The notes under the pieces: generated by a model
The model's input: only the letters and a program-made list of their open reading frames with translations
What the model was told of the DNA's origin: nothing
Databases searched by the model: none
In this document: piece after piece, positions 35,015 through 47,129 of the stretch
Position numbering within the stretch: the first letter of the stretch is position 1
Layout of the letters: the number at the start of each line of letters is the position of its first letter
Translations under genes and position numbers: made by a program
From: Anaeramoeba flamelloides
Taxonomy: Eukaryota; Metamonada; Anaeramoebidae
Direction of reading: 5' to 3'
Length of the DNA stretch: 64,000 bases
Assembly: GCA_027625915.1 (NCBI GenBank)
Contig: JANTQA010000047.1
Location: 20,752,920 to 20,816,919, forward strand

Positions 35015-35933
35015 CGTGAGAATCACAACTCAACATATCAAATACACATAACCAAAATCACACAAAATCAAATAAAAATCATAATTCTACATATAATAAA
35101 CACACAAATATAACATACTTAAATACATTTATTACACTCAATACAATATCAGATATATATTAATAACAAATACAATCACATTAACTAAAACAAACAAACA
35201 AACTATATATCTCTATATAATACATTACAGATACATATAACAACTATAAAAACTATGGAAACAAGACAAACACACAAATCCACTTACCAACTAAACACAA
35301 ACTTACAAAATAATATCTAAATAATCAAAACAATTCCTTACAAACACACAAATCAAAAAATACACAAATTCAACAAATAATAAACAAAATAACACATATA
35401 CAACATGAACAATAAGTTAATAAACAATCTACTCAACAAAACCTTAATAAAAATTAATATCAAAAAAAACTACAAAACCACACAAACAAAATGACAACAA
35501 ATAACAAATCATAAAAATACAGTGAACAATACAAAACACATTATTATCAACAACCAAAAACAAAATAATAAATGTATAATCATAAAATATAAATATCAAA
35601 ATAACTATATAGGTTAATTTTATGAAATATCATCAAAAATTAAATATTAATCATATTCAAAGCCATTATCAATTCATGTAATTTATTTTTAATTTTCAAG
35701 AAACTTAACAAAAATACAATACTACAATCATCAGAAAAAACACAGATCAAACTCAACTAATCAACTTACTGGAAAAACAAAAAACAATAAACATAACAAA
35801 AACTATAATAAACAAACTAGTTTATAAATCAAAATTATTAATAAATTCAATACAAGTATAGTATTATCATAAAAAATTTTCAAAAATTAAAAAAAAATAT
35901 TAAAATTGATGGAATTTCATCTTAATTAAACTA

Positions 35934-36462
35934 AACTAGATTCCAAAAATTTCGACACAGTTTAAACAGTGGAAAGAACACAATTACTGTACTTTAAATT
36001 CAAATTGGAAAGAATTTTGATTTTACAAACAATTTCATTTTTTGTCTTTTTTGTTTTGTTTTCATTTCCATTTTTGTAGTTACATAATCTGTTTCGTTAG
36101 ATCTCGAATTTACTTTTCAATGGTTGATAGAAAGTTAGTGTTGAGTGTGTTAAATTGGAAAATCACATACAATTGTTCGATTGTTTCTTTTCATTTGATC
36201 GATCAATAATTGTTGGTGAAATTTCAACAAATTTACCAATACATTTTTTGTTCCGCTCGTTTCATTATTTTGGACACACCTGTTTTTATTTTTGAGTTTT
36301 ATATTTTTTTCTTTTATTTGGGTTAAAATGATTACTTATTAAAACACTAATACTGGGTCACTTAAATGTGGTTTTCTATTAGGTTTTTAAAAAATACAAT
36401 AAATTGGGTTTTTTTTTGCCAATTTTTGATTTTGGGTGTGTCCAAATTTTTGAAACTGGGTT
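35934..36462 (+). mobile_element. 530-bp TIR element, direct copy
   Basis: Starts AACTAGATTCCAAAAATTTC, ends TTTTTGAAACTGGGTT, TA on both sides. It contains a TTGATCGATCAA-type palindrome near 36198. No transposase. Degraded copies of the same element form the left flank of every C hairpin (for example 30700-31150 and 48170-48570). Confidence 0.88.
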
Positions 36463-36703
36463 TACAAATATTTTCAAATTGTATGAAATATATAAAACAA
36501 TAATAAATTGATTCCAATTATATAAATAAAACTTCAATATAATCAATTTAGATTAAACAATATTCTGATAATCCTACATCTAATATTTAATAATCTTTTA
36601 ATTCTCACAATTTTAAAAGAACAAAATTACTATTGAATTTAAATCACAAAGATATTTATAAAATTAAGGAAAAAAATACAGTATTCAATTAAATACAATA
36701 ATA

Positions 36704-37160
36704 CAGTCTTTCCAAGTCTACCATAAAATTTTAAATAAAACACAATTGATGTGTCTATTCTTATTTTACATTTACAAAAAATTCTGAAATAAGAGCTATT
36801 ATTCAATAAAAAAAATTTTCAATAAATGAGCTATTATTCAAATATATTGGAACATCAGAAAAAAAAAATCAAGATCACATGAAACTTATGAATTATTGGT
36901 CCGAAACAGCTCAAAAAAAATATCAATAAATACCCTTCTTTAGAAATTTACCCTTTTTGAAGAACATTTACAAGTTCTTCAAGAATCTTCAAAATTTTAT
37001 TTTATTTAATATATCAAATATTTGAACATAGCTCATTTATTATTATTTTTTTTTTTTTTGAATAATAGCTCTTATTTCAGAATCTTTTGAAAATGGAAAA
37101 TAAGAATAGACACATCAATTGTGTTTCATTTAAAATTTTATGGTAGACTTGGAACGGCTG
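36704..37160. mobile_element. MITE family 3 relative (CAGTCTTTCCAAGTC)
   Basis: 457-bp element with inverted ends of about 110 bp: CAGTCTTTCCAAGTCTACCA and the complement of CAGCCGTTCCAAGTCTACCA, through GATGTGTCTATTCTTATTTT and ATAAGAGCTATTATTCAA. TA on both sides. Confidence 0.93.
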
Positions 37161-37259
37161 TAAAAATAAATACTAAAAGATCTACTCTAATTTGAGATTA
37201 ATCATTCAACAAAATTATGATGAAAATTTGTGTCAATAAAGTGGAACTGATTAAATTTC

Positions 37260-37302
37260 ATTTCTACTTTAGTAGAAATGATAGGCCATCTTTAGATGGC
37301 CT
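37260..37302 (+). repeat. Double hairpin H5, class B
   Basis: Perfect stems, linker GAT. Preceded by AAAGTGGAACTGA. The A/C-rich tract 37303 to about 37850 contains the block 37443-37602 shared with the H4 tract. Confidence 0.95.
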
Positions 37303-38100
37303 GATATAAATTTAAAAACAACACAAAACATACAAGCAATACACACTACAAAATAATCTCTCTAAATACATACAATCAACATAAAATATTAACAACTAAA
37401 CACAAATCAACTTATAACTAACACAATATACAAACAATAAACATACATTTATTACACTCAATACAATATCAGATATATATTAATAATAAATACAATCACA
37501 TTAACTAAACCAAAAAAACTATATATCTCTATATAATACATTACAGATACATATAACAACTATAAAAACTATGGAAACAAGACAAACACACAAATCCACT
37601 TAATAACAAACCATAATAACAACAAAACTATTTTCAAATAAATCACAAAAAACAAATAAAAAAATACAATCACAATTGATCATAAAATAAAAAATACACT
37701 CAACCTAATTTAATAAAAAATTACACATACTAATAACACAAACATTAAAATTTTAATAATAAATAACAACATACTAAATAACACCAAATTCAAAAACCAT
37801 ATTTCGGTTACAAAATACAGACAATTAAACCATCAAGACACCTATTGTCAATTAAATTATATCAATTTATTAAAATACCAATAAAAAATTTTAACTTCAA
37901 AAATATAATAAGATCATCATTAAAATCAAAATTTCTATTCCCAATATAATTTATTGAAAAATCCTTAAAAAATGTGGAACTGAACATAAATGGACAATAA
38001 ATGTTGGTATAAATATACCCCCTTAAGAAGATTTGGGGTTCTAGTGTCATCAAGCACTCTGGGTTGATATAGTTCAAGTGTATAAATATACAGTCAATTT

Positions 38101-38291
38101 CACTTTTAAGTCACAAACTTTCTACGAAATTTAAGGCACAAAAAAAATTCCAAATTAAGGTACAATTTTACGTGGAGTTTTTTTTTCTCAATTTATTTTT
38201 ACTAGAATTTGAATTTTGATGCCTTAATTTGGAATTTTTTTTGTGCCTTAAATTTCGTAGAAATTTTGTGCCTTAAAAGTGAAACTGACTG
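38101..38291. mobile_element. MITE family 1, copy 12
   Basis: 191-bp copy (CAGTCAATTTCAC left end) between TA dinucleotides in the B-to-C segment of unit 2. Confidence 0.92.
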
Positions 38292-39024
38292 TATATTTCA
38301 ATAATTTTTTTTTTTTACAAAAGAAAGAAATTCCTAGAGTTATTAACTAAATAGAATTTTCAACATCAATACATAACAAGATTAAAATAGATATACATCT
38401 ACTATGTGAACTACAATAAACAATACAGATACAATTAAAAATAGCTGAAAAAATACCAATACTACATTTTACATTCAATCTGGTAAATAATTTTTAATTT
38501 TACAAAATAATGAAAATTAATTTTTTATCTTGTGTTTTTTTTTCACTTTTTTTTTTCAACATTTAAGTCATTTGTTTCATTACATCCTACAAAATAGAAT
38601 GATAGAAGGTTACTATTGAGTTTTTTAAATTGAAATACTCACATATAATTATTGGTTGATTTTATTTTTACATTTGATCGATTTAACAACAAAAATTGTC
38701 AGAGGAATTTCAAAAATTTACCAATTCTGTGTTTTGTTCATACTAATTCGTTTCATTATTTCATCATTTTGGACACTTCTATTTTTATTTTTTAGAAAAT
38801 TTATAATCTTTTTAGATATTTCTTATTTGAGAATTATCAGACATCCCTTTATCTGAATTATCAACATCTCATCAAGAAGTTTAATTTTTGAAGAACATTT
38901 CTAAATTTATACAAACCAATGGATTAATTCAAAAAAATTTTCATTTTTAGAATCTCTTTAATAATATTAAGAGAGTGTAAATACATATAATTTGATTTAA
39001 ATTGTAAGCATCGATAAAAATCTC

Positions 39025-39067
39025 ATTTCTACTTTAGTAGAAATGAAAGGCCATCTTTAGATGGCCT
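39025..39067 (+). repeat. Double hairpin H6, class C
   Basis: Perfect stems, linker GAA. The following CAAAACACCACAC is shared with H3 and H14. The A/C-rich tract is short here (to about 39180). Confidence 0.95.
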
Positions 39068-40213
39068 TCAAAACACCACACCGAAACAACAACAACAGAT
39101 AAAATAACATACTTACACAACAACACAACAAATAAATAAAATCCACAATATCAACAAACATGAAATCAATCAACAACTACATTTCAATCAAATGAATATT
39201 TCTTTTCTCAATTTACACATTTGATAAATTCCTGAAACCAAAATATTTTTAATTAACACAAAGCAAATTGACCCAATCTAATATACCAAAAATCAAACAT
39301 TTAAAAGAGAAAACGTAACTCAGATTTTGTCAATTAGAGACTCACGATTTCATCGGAATATAAACAAAAACACAATCACATTTACAAAAAATCAACTTTA
39401 AATGAACAATTCTTTCTTCTTAAATTTTTTAATCCATAACTATTATATATCTCCCTCTCAAAATTTCATGTATTTTCGGGAAGAAGAGTTACTAAGGAAA
39501 AAGAGCAAGATAGGTTACTTACTAATTACTGAGATTCTCATACGTGACTGTACGAGTAACATGAAAATAAAAAAGAAAAAAACAAAAGCAAACAAGGATC
39601 ATGGTTTTGAAAAATAACTAGATCCAAAATATCAAAGAAATAACAACAACAACCACCACAACCATTTTCACCTCCCAAAAGAGCATTCACTATCAATTAT
39701 CAACCTAAAATTTAAACTTAACCACAAGTATCGTGGTTGTGATCTTGGGTGTACTTAATCAAACCACATAGCATTGGGGGATTTTTTTTTTCATGATTTT
39801 TTACCAATTGCTTATTAACAATCAATCACAATAAACTTTGAAATTTTTTATTTTTTATGTTTTTTAGGTTAGGGTAGGTATGTTAGTGTAATGAGTCTTT
39901 GAAATAAACAATGTTTTATTATATTGTATTTGACTAGGTCGAGTATGTTAAAAATTTTCACATTAACATTTTTGAAAATGGTTTGAAAATTTTGAAAACA
40001 TGTTTTGTCTATATATATAAAAACACTTTTGGATTTTTAAAATTTTTGAAATTTCATTATCGGAGACTAGGGACAAAATAATAATGTTAGTGTATTGAGT
40101 CTTTGAAATAAACAATGTTTTATGATATAATATTTGAGTAGAGTACCTATCTTATAAAATTTCATTTTAACATTTTCGAAAATGGTTTGAAAAATTTGAA
40201 AACATATATTGAC
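39068..40213. other. Unusual C-to-A segment, unit 2, left part
   Basis: Unlike other C-to-A segments this one does not align clearly with the conserved landmarks. No gene is supported. The 71-codon frame at 39402-39617 has no recognisable feature. The right part holds a direct repeat (see 39881-40214). Confidence 0.5.
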
Positions 40214-40214
40214 A
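39881..40214 (+). repeat. Direct duplication of about 135 bp, 203 bp apart
   Basis: TGTTAGTGTAATGAGTCTTT at 39881 recurs as TGTTAGTGTATTGAGTCTTT at 40084. Both continue through AATAAACAATGTTTTAT and GAAAATGGTTTGAAAA to a TATATATA run. Confidence 0.85.
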
Positions 40215-40225
40215 ATATATATATA

Positions 40226-40755
40226 AACCCCAATTCAAAATTTTTAACACACCAAAATTCAATTTGTGAAAAAAAAAACTTATTTAATCAATTCAAGAAG
40301 AAATACCAAATTAGAACCATTCACTAATTGAAATGTTAACGCTTGTTTATAAATTACAATACTCACAAAACAATAAATAAATAATTATCAATACAAATAA
40401 ATGAAGGGTGTGTTAAAAATTTTGGAGAGAGCAAAACAAAAAAATACATTAGTAAATTTGTTGAAATTCTATTAGGAATATTGATCGATCAAATGGTTAG
40501 ATACTACCAACTAATTTTATATGAGTTCTTCCATTTATACAATTCGACTTTAACATAATATCGATGGTTGAAAAAAATTTTTGATCCAACGAAACAAATT
40601 ACTAATTCAAACAATGAAATGAAAACAAAAACTAAAAGATGAAAAAATGATTTTCATAACTTACAAAAATCAAAATTTTCACCAATTTCAATGAAATTGT
40701 ATTATTGTGATTGTTTGGAACGTTTTATCTGTGTGGAAAATTTTGAATTTTGGTT
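40226..40755 (+). mobile_element. 530-bp TIR element, subfamily b
   Basis: Starts AACCCCAATTCAAAATTTTT, ends the complement of AACCAAAATTCAAAATTTTC, TA flanks. It has the GATCGATCAAA core in common with the 31-kb and 36-kb elements. A truncated copy is at 14556-14946. It lies immediately left of the Tc1 element at 40776. Confidence 0.85.
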
Positions 40756-40775
40756 TATATATATATATATATATA

Positions 40776-42268
40776 GTCTACGACAAAAAAATTTTCTCAT
40801 AAACGTTATCAATACAAAATCATACATTATAAATTGAAAAATTTCAATTTGTATTTTTAATTTTCAAAGTCGTATCATTTTCGAAACAAGTTTCAAATGT
40901 TGAATTCCCCCTTATTTTCTTAGATTTTAGGAATGATTTTGTCAAGGTGTTTAATCTGGGCTCTAATTTTTTTTGTGGAAATTTTTTTCCAATTTTTTTT
41001 GATTGAATTTTTCAGTTCTTCTTGGGTTTCGGCAGATTCTTTTTCGATCATGTTTTTTAAATCATTCCATATCTTTTCAATTGGATTCAAATCGGGTGAT
41101 TTGGTAGGGAAAGACACCAATTTAATTGAATTTTATATAGATCCAATTCATTGAAAGTTTTGATTTATGAATGGGTGCATTGTCTTGAAGAAATTCAGAT
41201 TCATCGCCGTCATATTTATTTTGAATAAAAGGAAGTAATGCTTGTTCAAGTATTCTAGTACAGTCAGTTCCACTTTTAAGGAACAAACTTTCAACTAAAT
41301 TTAAGGCACAATAAAAATCTCAAATTAAGGCACAAAATTCAGATTCTAGTAAAATAAATTGTAAAAAAAAATATTTCAAATTTTGTGCCTTAATTTGAGA
41401 TTTTCTTGTGCCTTAAATTCCGTTGCTATTTTATGCCTTAAAAGTGAAACTGACTGTATAAATTTCTGAATTCATTAGTGATTTTGAATTTTTGCAAAAA
41501 TCTTTTGAAAAAACAATTTCAGTTTTTCCCTTCCAAGAAATTCCAGCCCAAATCATAAATGAAATTATTTTATTATCCATTTCTTTTCGGGGTCTTTTCT
41601 CGCCTTTCTTGATATAAACATAAGATGTATTTCGAAATAACTCTATTTTTGATTCATCACTAAAAATCACCCTTTTCCAGTCATAATTATAGTGGATTCT
41701 ACAATACATCTTTCTTTTTTCCTTATCTTTTTGTGAAAGTTTTGGAATTGTGATTGGTTTAACAGGAATATAATCATTATTTTTTCGATATCTTTGTATA
41801 GTTCTTATAGATAAAGATACATTGAGTTGCTTTTTGATCAAAGGTTTCAATTTTATTGAACTTTTCTCACGGTTTTCATTGAATATTTCTTCTAGTTTTT
41901 GGAGCTGTTCATTATTTAACAAACTTTTTCGACCACTACCTTCTTTTCGAATAAATGAACCTGTACAGATTTTTTCTCCCAGTTTCGAATAGTTTTAGTT
42001 GTAATATTATTGTTTTTTGCTAGTTTTTTGATTGGTATACCTTTTTTCAATTTTAACAGAATTTGGTATTTTGTTTCAAGTGAGGTTTTTTGTTTTTTGT
42101 TCATTTTATAATTAAATTTATTGTAAATGAAAGTTGAATATTGAATAAAAAAATAAAAAAATAAAAATGCAAAATATAGTAGTTTCAATTTTTCAAAAAA
42201 AAAATCAAGGAAAATGACAGATCAAAAAAAATAATTGATGGTTTGAGGGAAATTTTTTTTTCGTAGAC
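40776..42268 (-). mobile_element. Tc1/mariner element with broken transposase
   Basis: Inverted ends GTCTACGACAAAAAAATTTTC and the complement of GTCTACGAAAAAAAAATTTCC, TA on both sides; 1493 bp including a 196-bp MITE (41261-41456). The transposase is on the minus strand. The start is near 42103 with a helix-turn-helix (K-Y-Q-I-L-L-K-L-K-K-G; K-L-A-K-N-N-N-I-T-T-K-T-I-R-N-W). First catalytic Asp in I-F-S-D-E-S-K near 41660, second Asp in L-Q-D-N-A-P near 41196, and D-L-N-P-I-E-K-I-W near 41075. At least two slips and the MITE break the frame. Inserted at the truncated 3' side of a LINE. Confidence 0.9.
41261..41456. mobile_element. MITE family 1, copy 13, inside Tc1 transposase
   Basis: TA-flanked copy between the first and second catalytic Asp of the transposase at 40776-42268, so it inserted after that gene arrived. 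Confidence 0.93.
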
Positions 42269-42485
42269 TATATCTCACAATATTTTGATTTATTTTTATT
42301 CATAACATAAGAGTATCTATTTAAATAATTTGTAAAATTTCTGAGTTTTAAAATTGAAGTTGTACCCTTCCATTTTAAATATCTTTGCTGCTTGTTTATT
42401 ATGTTATTTATTTGGATAATTTATAAATATTTTTGGACTTTCCAGCTTGAGCTATTTTCTAATTGATTAATTCTGAATTTATCTA

Positions 42486-42681
42486 CAGTCAGTTTCACTT
42501 TTAAGGCAGAAAAGTTCAACGAAATTTAAGGCACAAAAAAATCTCAAATTAAGGCACAAAATTTGAAATTTTTTTTTTTACAATTTATTTTACTAGAATC
42601 TGAATTTTGTGCCTTAATTTGAGATTTTTATTGTGCCTTAAATTTCGTTGCTAGTTTGTGCCTTAAAAGTGAAACTGACTG
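42486..42681. mobile_element. MITE family 1, copy 14
   Basis: TA-flanked, near consensus, inserted in the LINE just after the RT C-terminal coding part. Confidence 0.93.
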
Positions 42682-42689
42682 TAGTTCAA

Positions 42690-43150
42690 TTTCTAATTCT
42701 TTTAAGTTATTTGATTGCCAGTTAATATTTTCAAATTCTTTTTCTCTAAAAGGTAGATAATTAATTAATTCATCATAACCAAGGGTTTTTAATTTTTGTA
42801 TTAGTTTAAATCTTTTTTTATATATTTTTATTCTAACAGGATCAATTTTTGCTTCAGTTTTATAAATAAGCCTGGGAGAGTGTGGGTTAATTAATAAAAA
42901 TTTTGTAATTTTTTTATCAAGACAAGTATCAATATCTTTAAAATCTGTTTTTGTTAAATCAAATATTTCTAATCCATATAATAGTTGACTATGTAATACA
43001 GCTTTAAAAAACTGAATTTTTAATCCATTAGAAAAAATTTTTTTGTTGTAAAATATTGATTAACTTTTTGAAATTGGTCTTAACTGTCTCAAAGTTAAAT
43101 CTTAAATGAGTTTATTTATCAAACAACATACCAGATATAAAATTTACTTT
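42690..43150 (-). pseudogene. LINE ORF2 C-terminal part
   Basis: Reverse-strand frame with L-L-Y-G-L-E-I-F-D-L, F-L-L-I-N-P-H-S-P-R-L-I-Y-K-T and E-N-I-N-W-Q, each matching the LINE at 26.4-27.7 kb (L-Y-Y-G-L-E-I-F-D-L; I-N-I-H-S-P-R-L-I-Y-K-T; E-N-I-N-W-H). Clearly the same family, a diverged copy. Catalytic Y-A-D-D is not present here. Confidence 0.82.
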
Positions 43151-43180
43151 GGAATTAAAGTCTTTTTCGTTTTATCACTA

Positions 43181-43380
43181 CAGTCAGTTTCACTTTTAAG
43201 GCACAAACTATCAACGAAATTTAAGGCACAATAAAAATCTCAAATTAAGGCACAAAATTCAAATTCTAGTAAAAATAAATTGTAAAATATAAAATTCCAA
43301 ATTTTGTGCCTTAATTTGAGATTTTTTTTTGTGCCTTAAATTTTCGTTCAAAGTTTGTACCTTAAAAGTGAAACTGACTG
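43181..43380. mobile_element. MITE family 1, copy 15
   Basis: 200-bp TA-flanked copy in the LINE. Confidence 0.93.
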
Positions 43381-43688
43381 TAATTATTTTTTTGGTAATT
43401 TTTTTTATCAACTCTTTTTCTTTCTAAATTTTTAAAAAATTCAAATATTTCTTTATCAATCTCTACACTCAACTTAAAAATATTATTTGAATTTGTTTCA
43501 AAAAAAAATCATTTTTGGTAAATTCCAATTAGTTAAAATTTTCAAATTATCATCAATAAAAAAAAAAGGATCTGACAATTGGTTTTTGTTTTGTGACAGT
43601 TTGACCTATGGATTTATAAAAATCCGATAAAGAAGGTTTATTATTATTATTTTTATTTTTAATCATTTCATTTTTTGCTCTATTGTTA

Positions 43689-43886
43689 CAGTCAGTTTCA
43701 CTTTTAAGACACAAACTTTCTACGAAATTTAAGGCACAAAAAAAATCTCAAATTAAAGCACAAAATTCAAATTCTAGTAAAAATAATTTGTGAAAATTAA
43801 AAATCTAAAAAATTGTGCCTTAATTTGAGATTTTTTTGTGCCTTAAATTCCGTTGAAAGTTTGTGCCTTAAATGTGAAACTGACTA
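43689..43886. mobile_element. MITE family 1, copy 16
   Basis: TA-flanked copy in the LINE; right end CTGACTA instead of CTGACTG. Confidence 0.92.
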
Positions 43887-43963
43887 TAGTATTTTCTTCC
43901 CCAATTCCAAGTTCAATTATTCCTTGATTTTTTTTCTGTTCTAGTATATTTTTAATGTTTTTA

Positions 43964-44160
43964 CAGTCAGTTCCACTATTTAGGCACAAACTTTCAGTGA
44001 AATTTAAGGCACAAAAAAATCTCAAATTAAGGCACAAAATTTGGAATTTCATTTTTTACAATTTATTTTTACTAGAATTTGAATTTTGTTCCTTAATTTG
44101 AGATTTATATTGTGCCTTAAATTTCGTTGAAAGTTTGTGCCTTAAAAGTGAAACTGACTG
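43964..44160. mobile_element. MITE family 1, copy 17
   Basis: TA-flanked copy only 77 bp from copy 16. Confidence 0.93.
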
Positions 44161-44527
44161 TAGTTAATATCTCGTTTTTTTTGAAGTTTGATTATTTTGG
44201 TTAAAAATATTACTATTTTTATATTCTGGGATTGTATTTAAAATTTAATTTTTATTCTTTTCTTTGATAATTATTTTCAATTTATCAATTTCTTTTTCTA
44301 ACTTTGGAATTTTTTTCTCTAAAATTTCTATTGGATGAGAAAATTTTTTGTTTTTTTCTAAACTAGAATTTTTTTTCATTATGATTTTTTTTCATATAAG
44401 CTTTCTTTACTTTAATTTTTTTTTTTTTTTGTTATTAATAACTCCCTTTAAGCTCACTGCTTCTTCTCTCAGTTTTTGATTTGGAAAAGTTATAAATGAA
44501 AATTTTAGATTATTTTTTTTATTATTA

Positions 44528-44725
44528 CAGTCAGTTTCACTTTTAAGGCACAAACTTTCAACAAAAATTAAGGTACAAAAAAATCTCAAATTAAGGCACA
44601 AAATTTGGAATTTTATATTTTACAATTTATTTTTACTAGAATTTGAATTTTGTGCTTTAATTTGAGATTTTTTTTTGTGCCTTAAATTTCGTTGAATGTT
44701 TGTGCCTTAAAAGTGAAACTGACTG
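44528..44725. mobile_element. MITE family 1, copy 18, splitting the third RRM
   Basis: TA-flanked copy that separates the start of the third ORF1 RRM (I-V-I-F-N-L-P) from its end (F-S-F-I-T-F-P). Confidence 0.93.
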
Positions 44726-45299
44726 TAACAAAAATTATTATTTTTTCAGGATTATAATTTTTAAAACTTTTGAATAAATTTTCTCTATTAATATTAGTTG
44801 GTAAATTAAAAATAACAATTTGGTTGTTGGAAAATTTTCTTTTATAATTTTTGATAGTGTTTTTATTATTTTTGTTATTATCATTATTTTTGTTTAGAAA
44901 ATTCTTTTCAAACCACTCATTATTTTTTATATATTTGGTATTTTTTTTTCTGTTGTTTACTTGATGTTGGTTGGATTCTTTTTGTATTTTTTTGAAAATT
45001 TTCATTATTATTTATCTTTTCTGTTTGTGTTTTGTTAATTTTTCCATTCTTAATATTTCTGAATTTATGAAAAAATATTATTCTATTAAATATACTCAAT
45101 TTACCCGAAAAATTTAATATTTTTTCAGAATCTTCCACATTTGTTAAAATAACTTTTGCACTCCCTTTGAACCGGTTAAATCTATCCAATAACAATATTA
45201 ATTCTTTGATTTCAACATATGAGTCTAGTAAACTTTCAATTTCATAATAATTCGCAGTTTATGGAATATTATGCATAAAAATGGCATTACAGTCAGTTT

Positions 45300-45486
45300 C
45301 ACTTTTCAGGCACAAACTTTCAACAAAATTTAAGGCACAAAAAAATCTCAAATTAAGGCACAAATTTGGAAATTTTTTTTTATACAATTTATTTTTACTA
45401 GAATTTGAATTTTGTGCCTTAATTTGAGATTTTTATTGTGCCTTAAATTTCGTTGAAAGTTTGTGCCTTAAAAGTGATACTGACTG
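45300..45486. mobile_element. MITE family 1, copy 19
   Basis: 187-bp TA-flanked copy just before the second RRM of ORF1. Confidence 0.93.
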
Positions 45487-45504
45487 TAGGCAAAAATTCA
45501 TAGT

Positions 45505-46128
45505 TTAGTGAAGATCCACTATAAGTCGAAATTTTAGATTGTTTATGATATTTTTTTTCATTTTGAGTATTGTTTTGGCAATTAAGATTTTGATATTTTG
45601 GAGGGTCAATTTCCATATTTTTCGCGATTTTTTTCGAGGTTTTGGTACATTTTTCACATTTTTAGTATTTTTTTTTCTTTTGGTAATTTTTTTTTTTTGA
45701 TTTGAACTTTGAGATTGTTTGAAGTTTTTGTTTTGTAAAGTTTTTTCATTCTTTTGAACATTTGTTTTTGTTCTATTTTCATTGTTCGAAGTGTTGCTTT
45801 TTTTGTTTTGATTTTCTTTTTTATTTTTTTCAGAATAAAAAAGACTTTTTTTTTTTTTTTTTTTGTAGTCTTCAGCATATTCAGACATTAGTATTCGTCT
45901 TTGTTCAAAATAGAAACTATCACTGAGGTTTTGTTTGATTACTGCTTCATTTTCTTTCGAGAATGGTGTAATAATAACTAATACATTGTTTGGATTTATT
46001 TTGTTTTTGATAATTTCTATATTAGTCGAGCGCTTTGTTTTATCTTCAATTAATTCTACTAACTTATCAATTGAGTATTTACTTGGTAAGTTTTTGAGAA
46101 AAATCTTTTGTATTTTTTCTTTGTTCAT
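45505..46128 (-). pseudogene. LINE ORF1 N-terminal part (RRM plus basic linker)
   Basis: Open 207-codon frame starting M-N-K-E-K-I-Q. Residues about 8-85 form an RRM-like unit with F-L-K-N-L-P (RNP2-like) and N-V-L-V-I-I-T-P-F in place of a classical RNP1. The rest is a Lys/Asn-rich linker likely to bind nucleic acid. It has the same start as the decayed copy at 5315 (L-F-I-S-N-L-P-R-E-Y-S-V-D). It is the first part of the ORF1 of the LINE at 42271-46140; the frame after it is broken by a slip and a MITE. Confidence 0.72.
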
Positions 46129-46140
46129 TGTTTATTTTTT

Positions 46141-46454
46141 AATTAAAAGGTCTTAATAAGCTTCTCAAATAGGGTTGTAAGAAGATTTTGGGTTGAACAA
46201 GCCAATTTGTGAAAAATTTATTTAAAAGTTAAAAAATAAAAAAAATTGATTTATTATTATTTTTCAAAATATTTCTTATCGGAAATCATGATCAAAATTA
46301 TGTGGTTGATATCATTTTATAATTTTAAAATATTCTGATTATTTAACATTTGTGATTTTTATACATTGTATATCTGAAATTATCTTAAAAATTTTCATAT
46401 TTTTTTCAGATTTTATTTTTTTCCCTATTTTATATCTAAATATAATATAAATTC
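46141..46454 (+). repeat. Class A left flank, diverged
   Basis: T/G-rich DNA with AATTATGTGGTTGAT and GATTATTTAACATTTGTG stretches matching the DNA before the other A hairpins. The LINE appears to have inserted just upstream. Confidence 0.65.
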
Positions 46455-46497
46455 ATTTCTACTTTAGTGGAAATGATAGGCCATCTTTAGATGGCCT
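46455..46497 (+). repeat. Double hairpin H7, class A
   Basis: One mismatch in the first stem (GTGGAAAT); second stem perfect. The A/C-rich tract 46498 to about 46960 is nearly free of G on the plus strand, which creates long meaningless open frames on the minus strand. Confidence 0.93.
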
Positions 46498-47129
46498 GCT
46501 GATGATTTACATAAATAAATTAAACAATCACAAACATAATATACATACAAATAACATTTAACAAACATACAAGTACATAAACAACAAATAACAAACAATA
46601 ACCAATAACAAACATTAATAAAAAAATGATAATAATAAATACAAACAATAATTAAATACACAATACAAACTATAACACACAAAAAAATAACTAATAATAA
46701 AAAAAATACAATATTCACAAACATAAACAATACAATATACAATAATAATATACCAATAAACAACATATAACACTAATTGACACATTAATAACACCATATA
46801 AAATAACAATACAATCAACAAATGAAATAAAACACCAATATGATAAAATAACCATATTTACATATATAAACAACAAATTAACAGCAATGTATACAACAAA
46901 CAATATAACCAAGGCAATAATAAATATAAAAATATAAAATTACAATAATATATAACATAATACCAATCTACAAAAAACACCCTAAAAAAGGCGTTATAAT
47001 ACAAATAAACATACTAATAAATGCAAAAACATTCAAATTTTACGAACATAAAATAACAAATTTAAAAGAATTATTAACAACAAAAAAATGTTGTACAAAA
47101 AATACAATTATCAAAGATCAGTAAATATT

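Larger units (their letters stand above)
42271..46140 (-). mobile_element. LINE copy with ORF1 and RT remnant, six MITE insertions
   Basis: Read on the reverse strand. ORF1 begins at 46128 with an RRM (F-L-K-N-L-P-S-K-Y-S-I-D, to about 45850) and a K/N-rich linker. A second RRM follows near 45060-45290, then a third (I-V-I-F-N-L-P-T-N-I-N-R-E near 44790-44830, continued after a MITE as F-S-F-I-T-F-P near 44490). A short coiled coil lies near 44260-44380. From about 43060 to 42690 comes the C-terminal part of the RT ORF (N-P-H-S-P-R-L-I-Y-K-T-E-A-K-I-D), related to the 26-kb LINE. Endonuclease and most of RT are missing, so there is an internal deletion. The 3' end stops at the Tc1 insertion. 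MITEs at 42486, 43181, 43689, 43964, 44528 and 45300 interrupt it. Confidence 0.82.

Noticed and set aside
46464-46912. Long minus-strand frames of hydrophobic residues after H7 (also 58838-59119, 59934-60140, 63463-63684)
   Set aside because: They lie in A/C-rich tracts. The complementary strand has almost no A, so stop codons are rare and Leu/Val/Cys/Phe/Tyr codons dominate. The frames differ from cassette to cassette.
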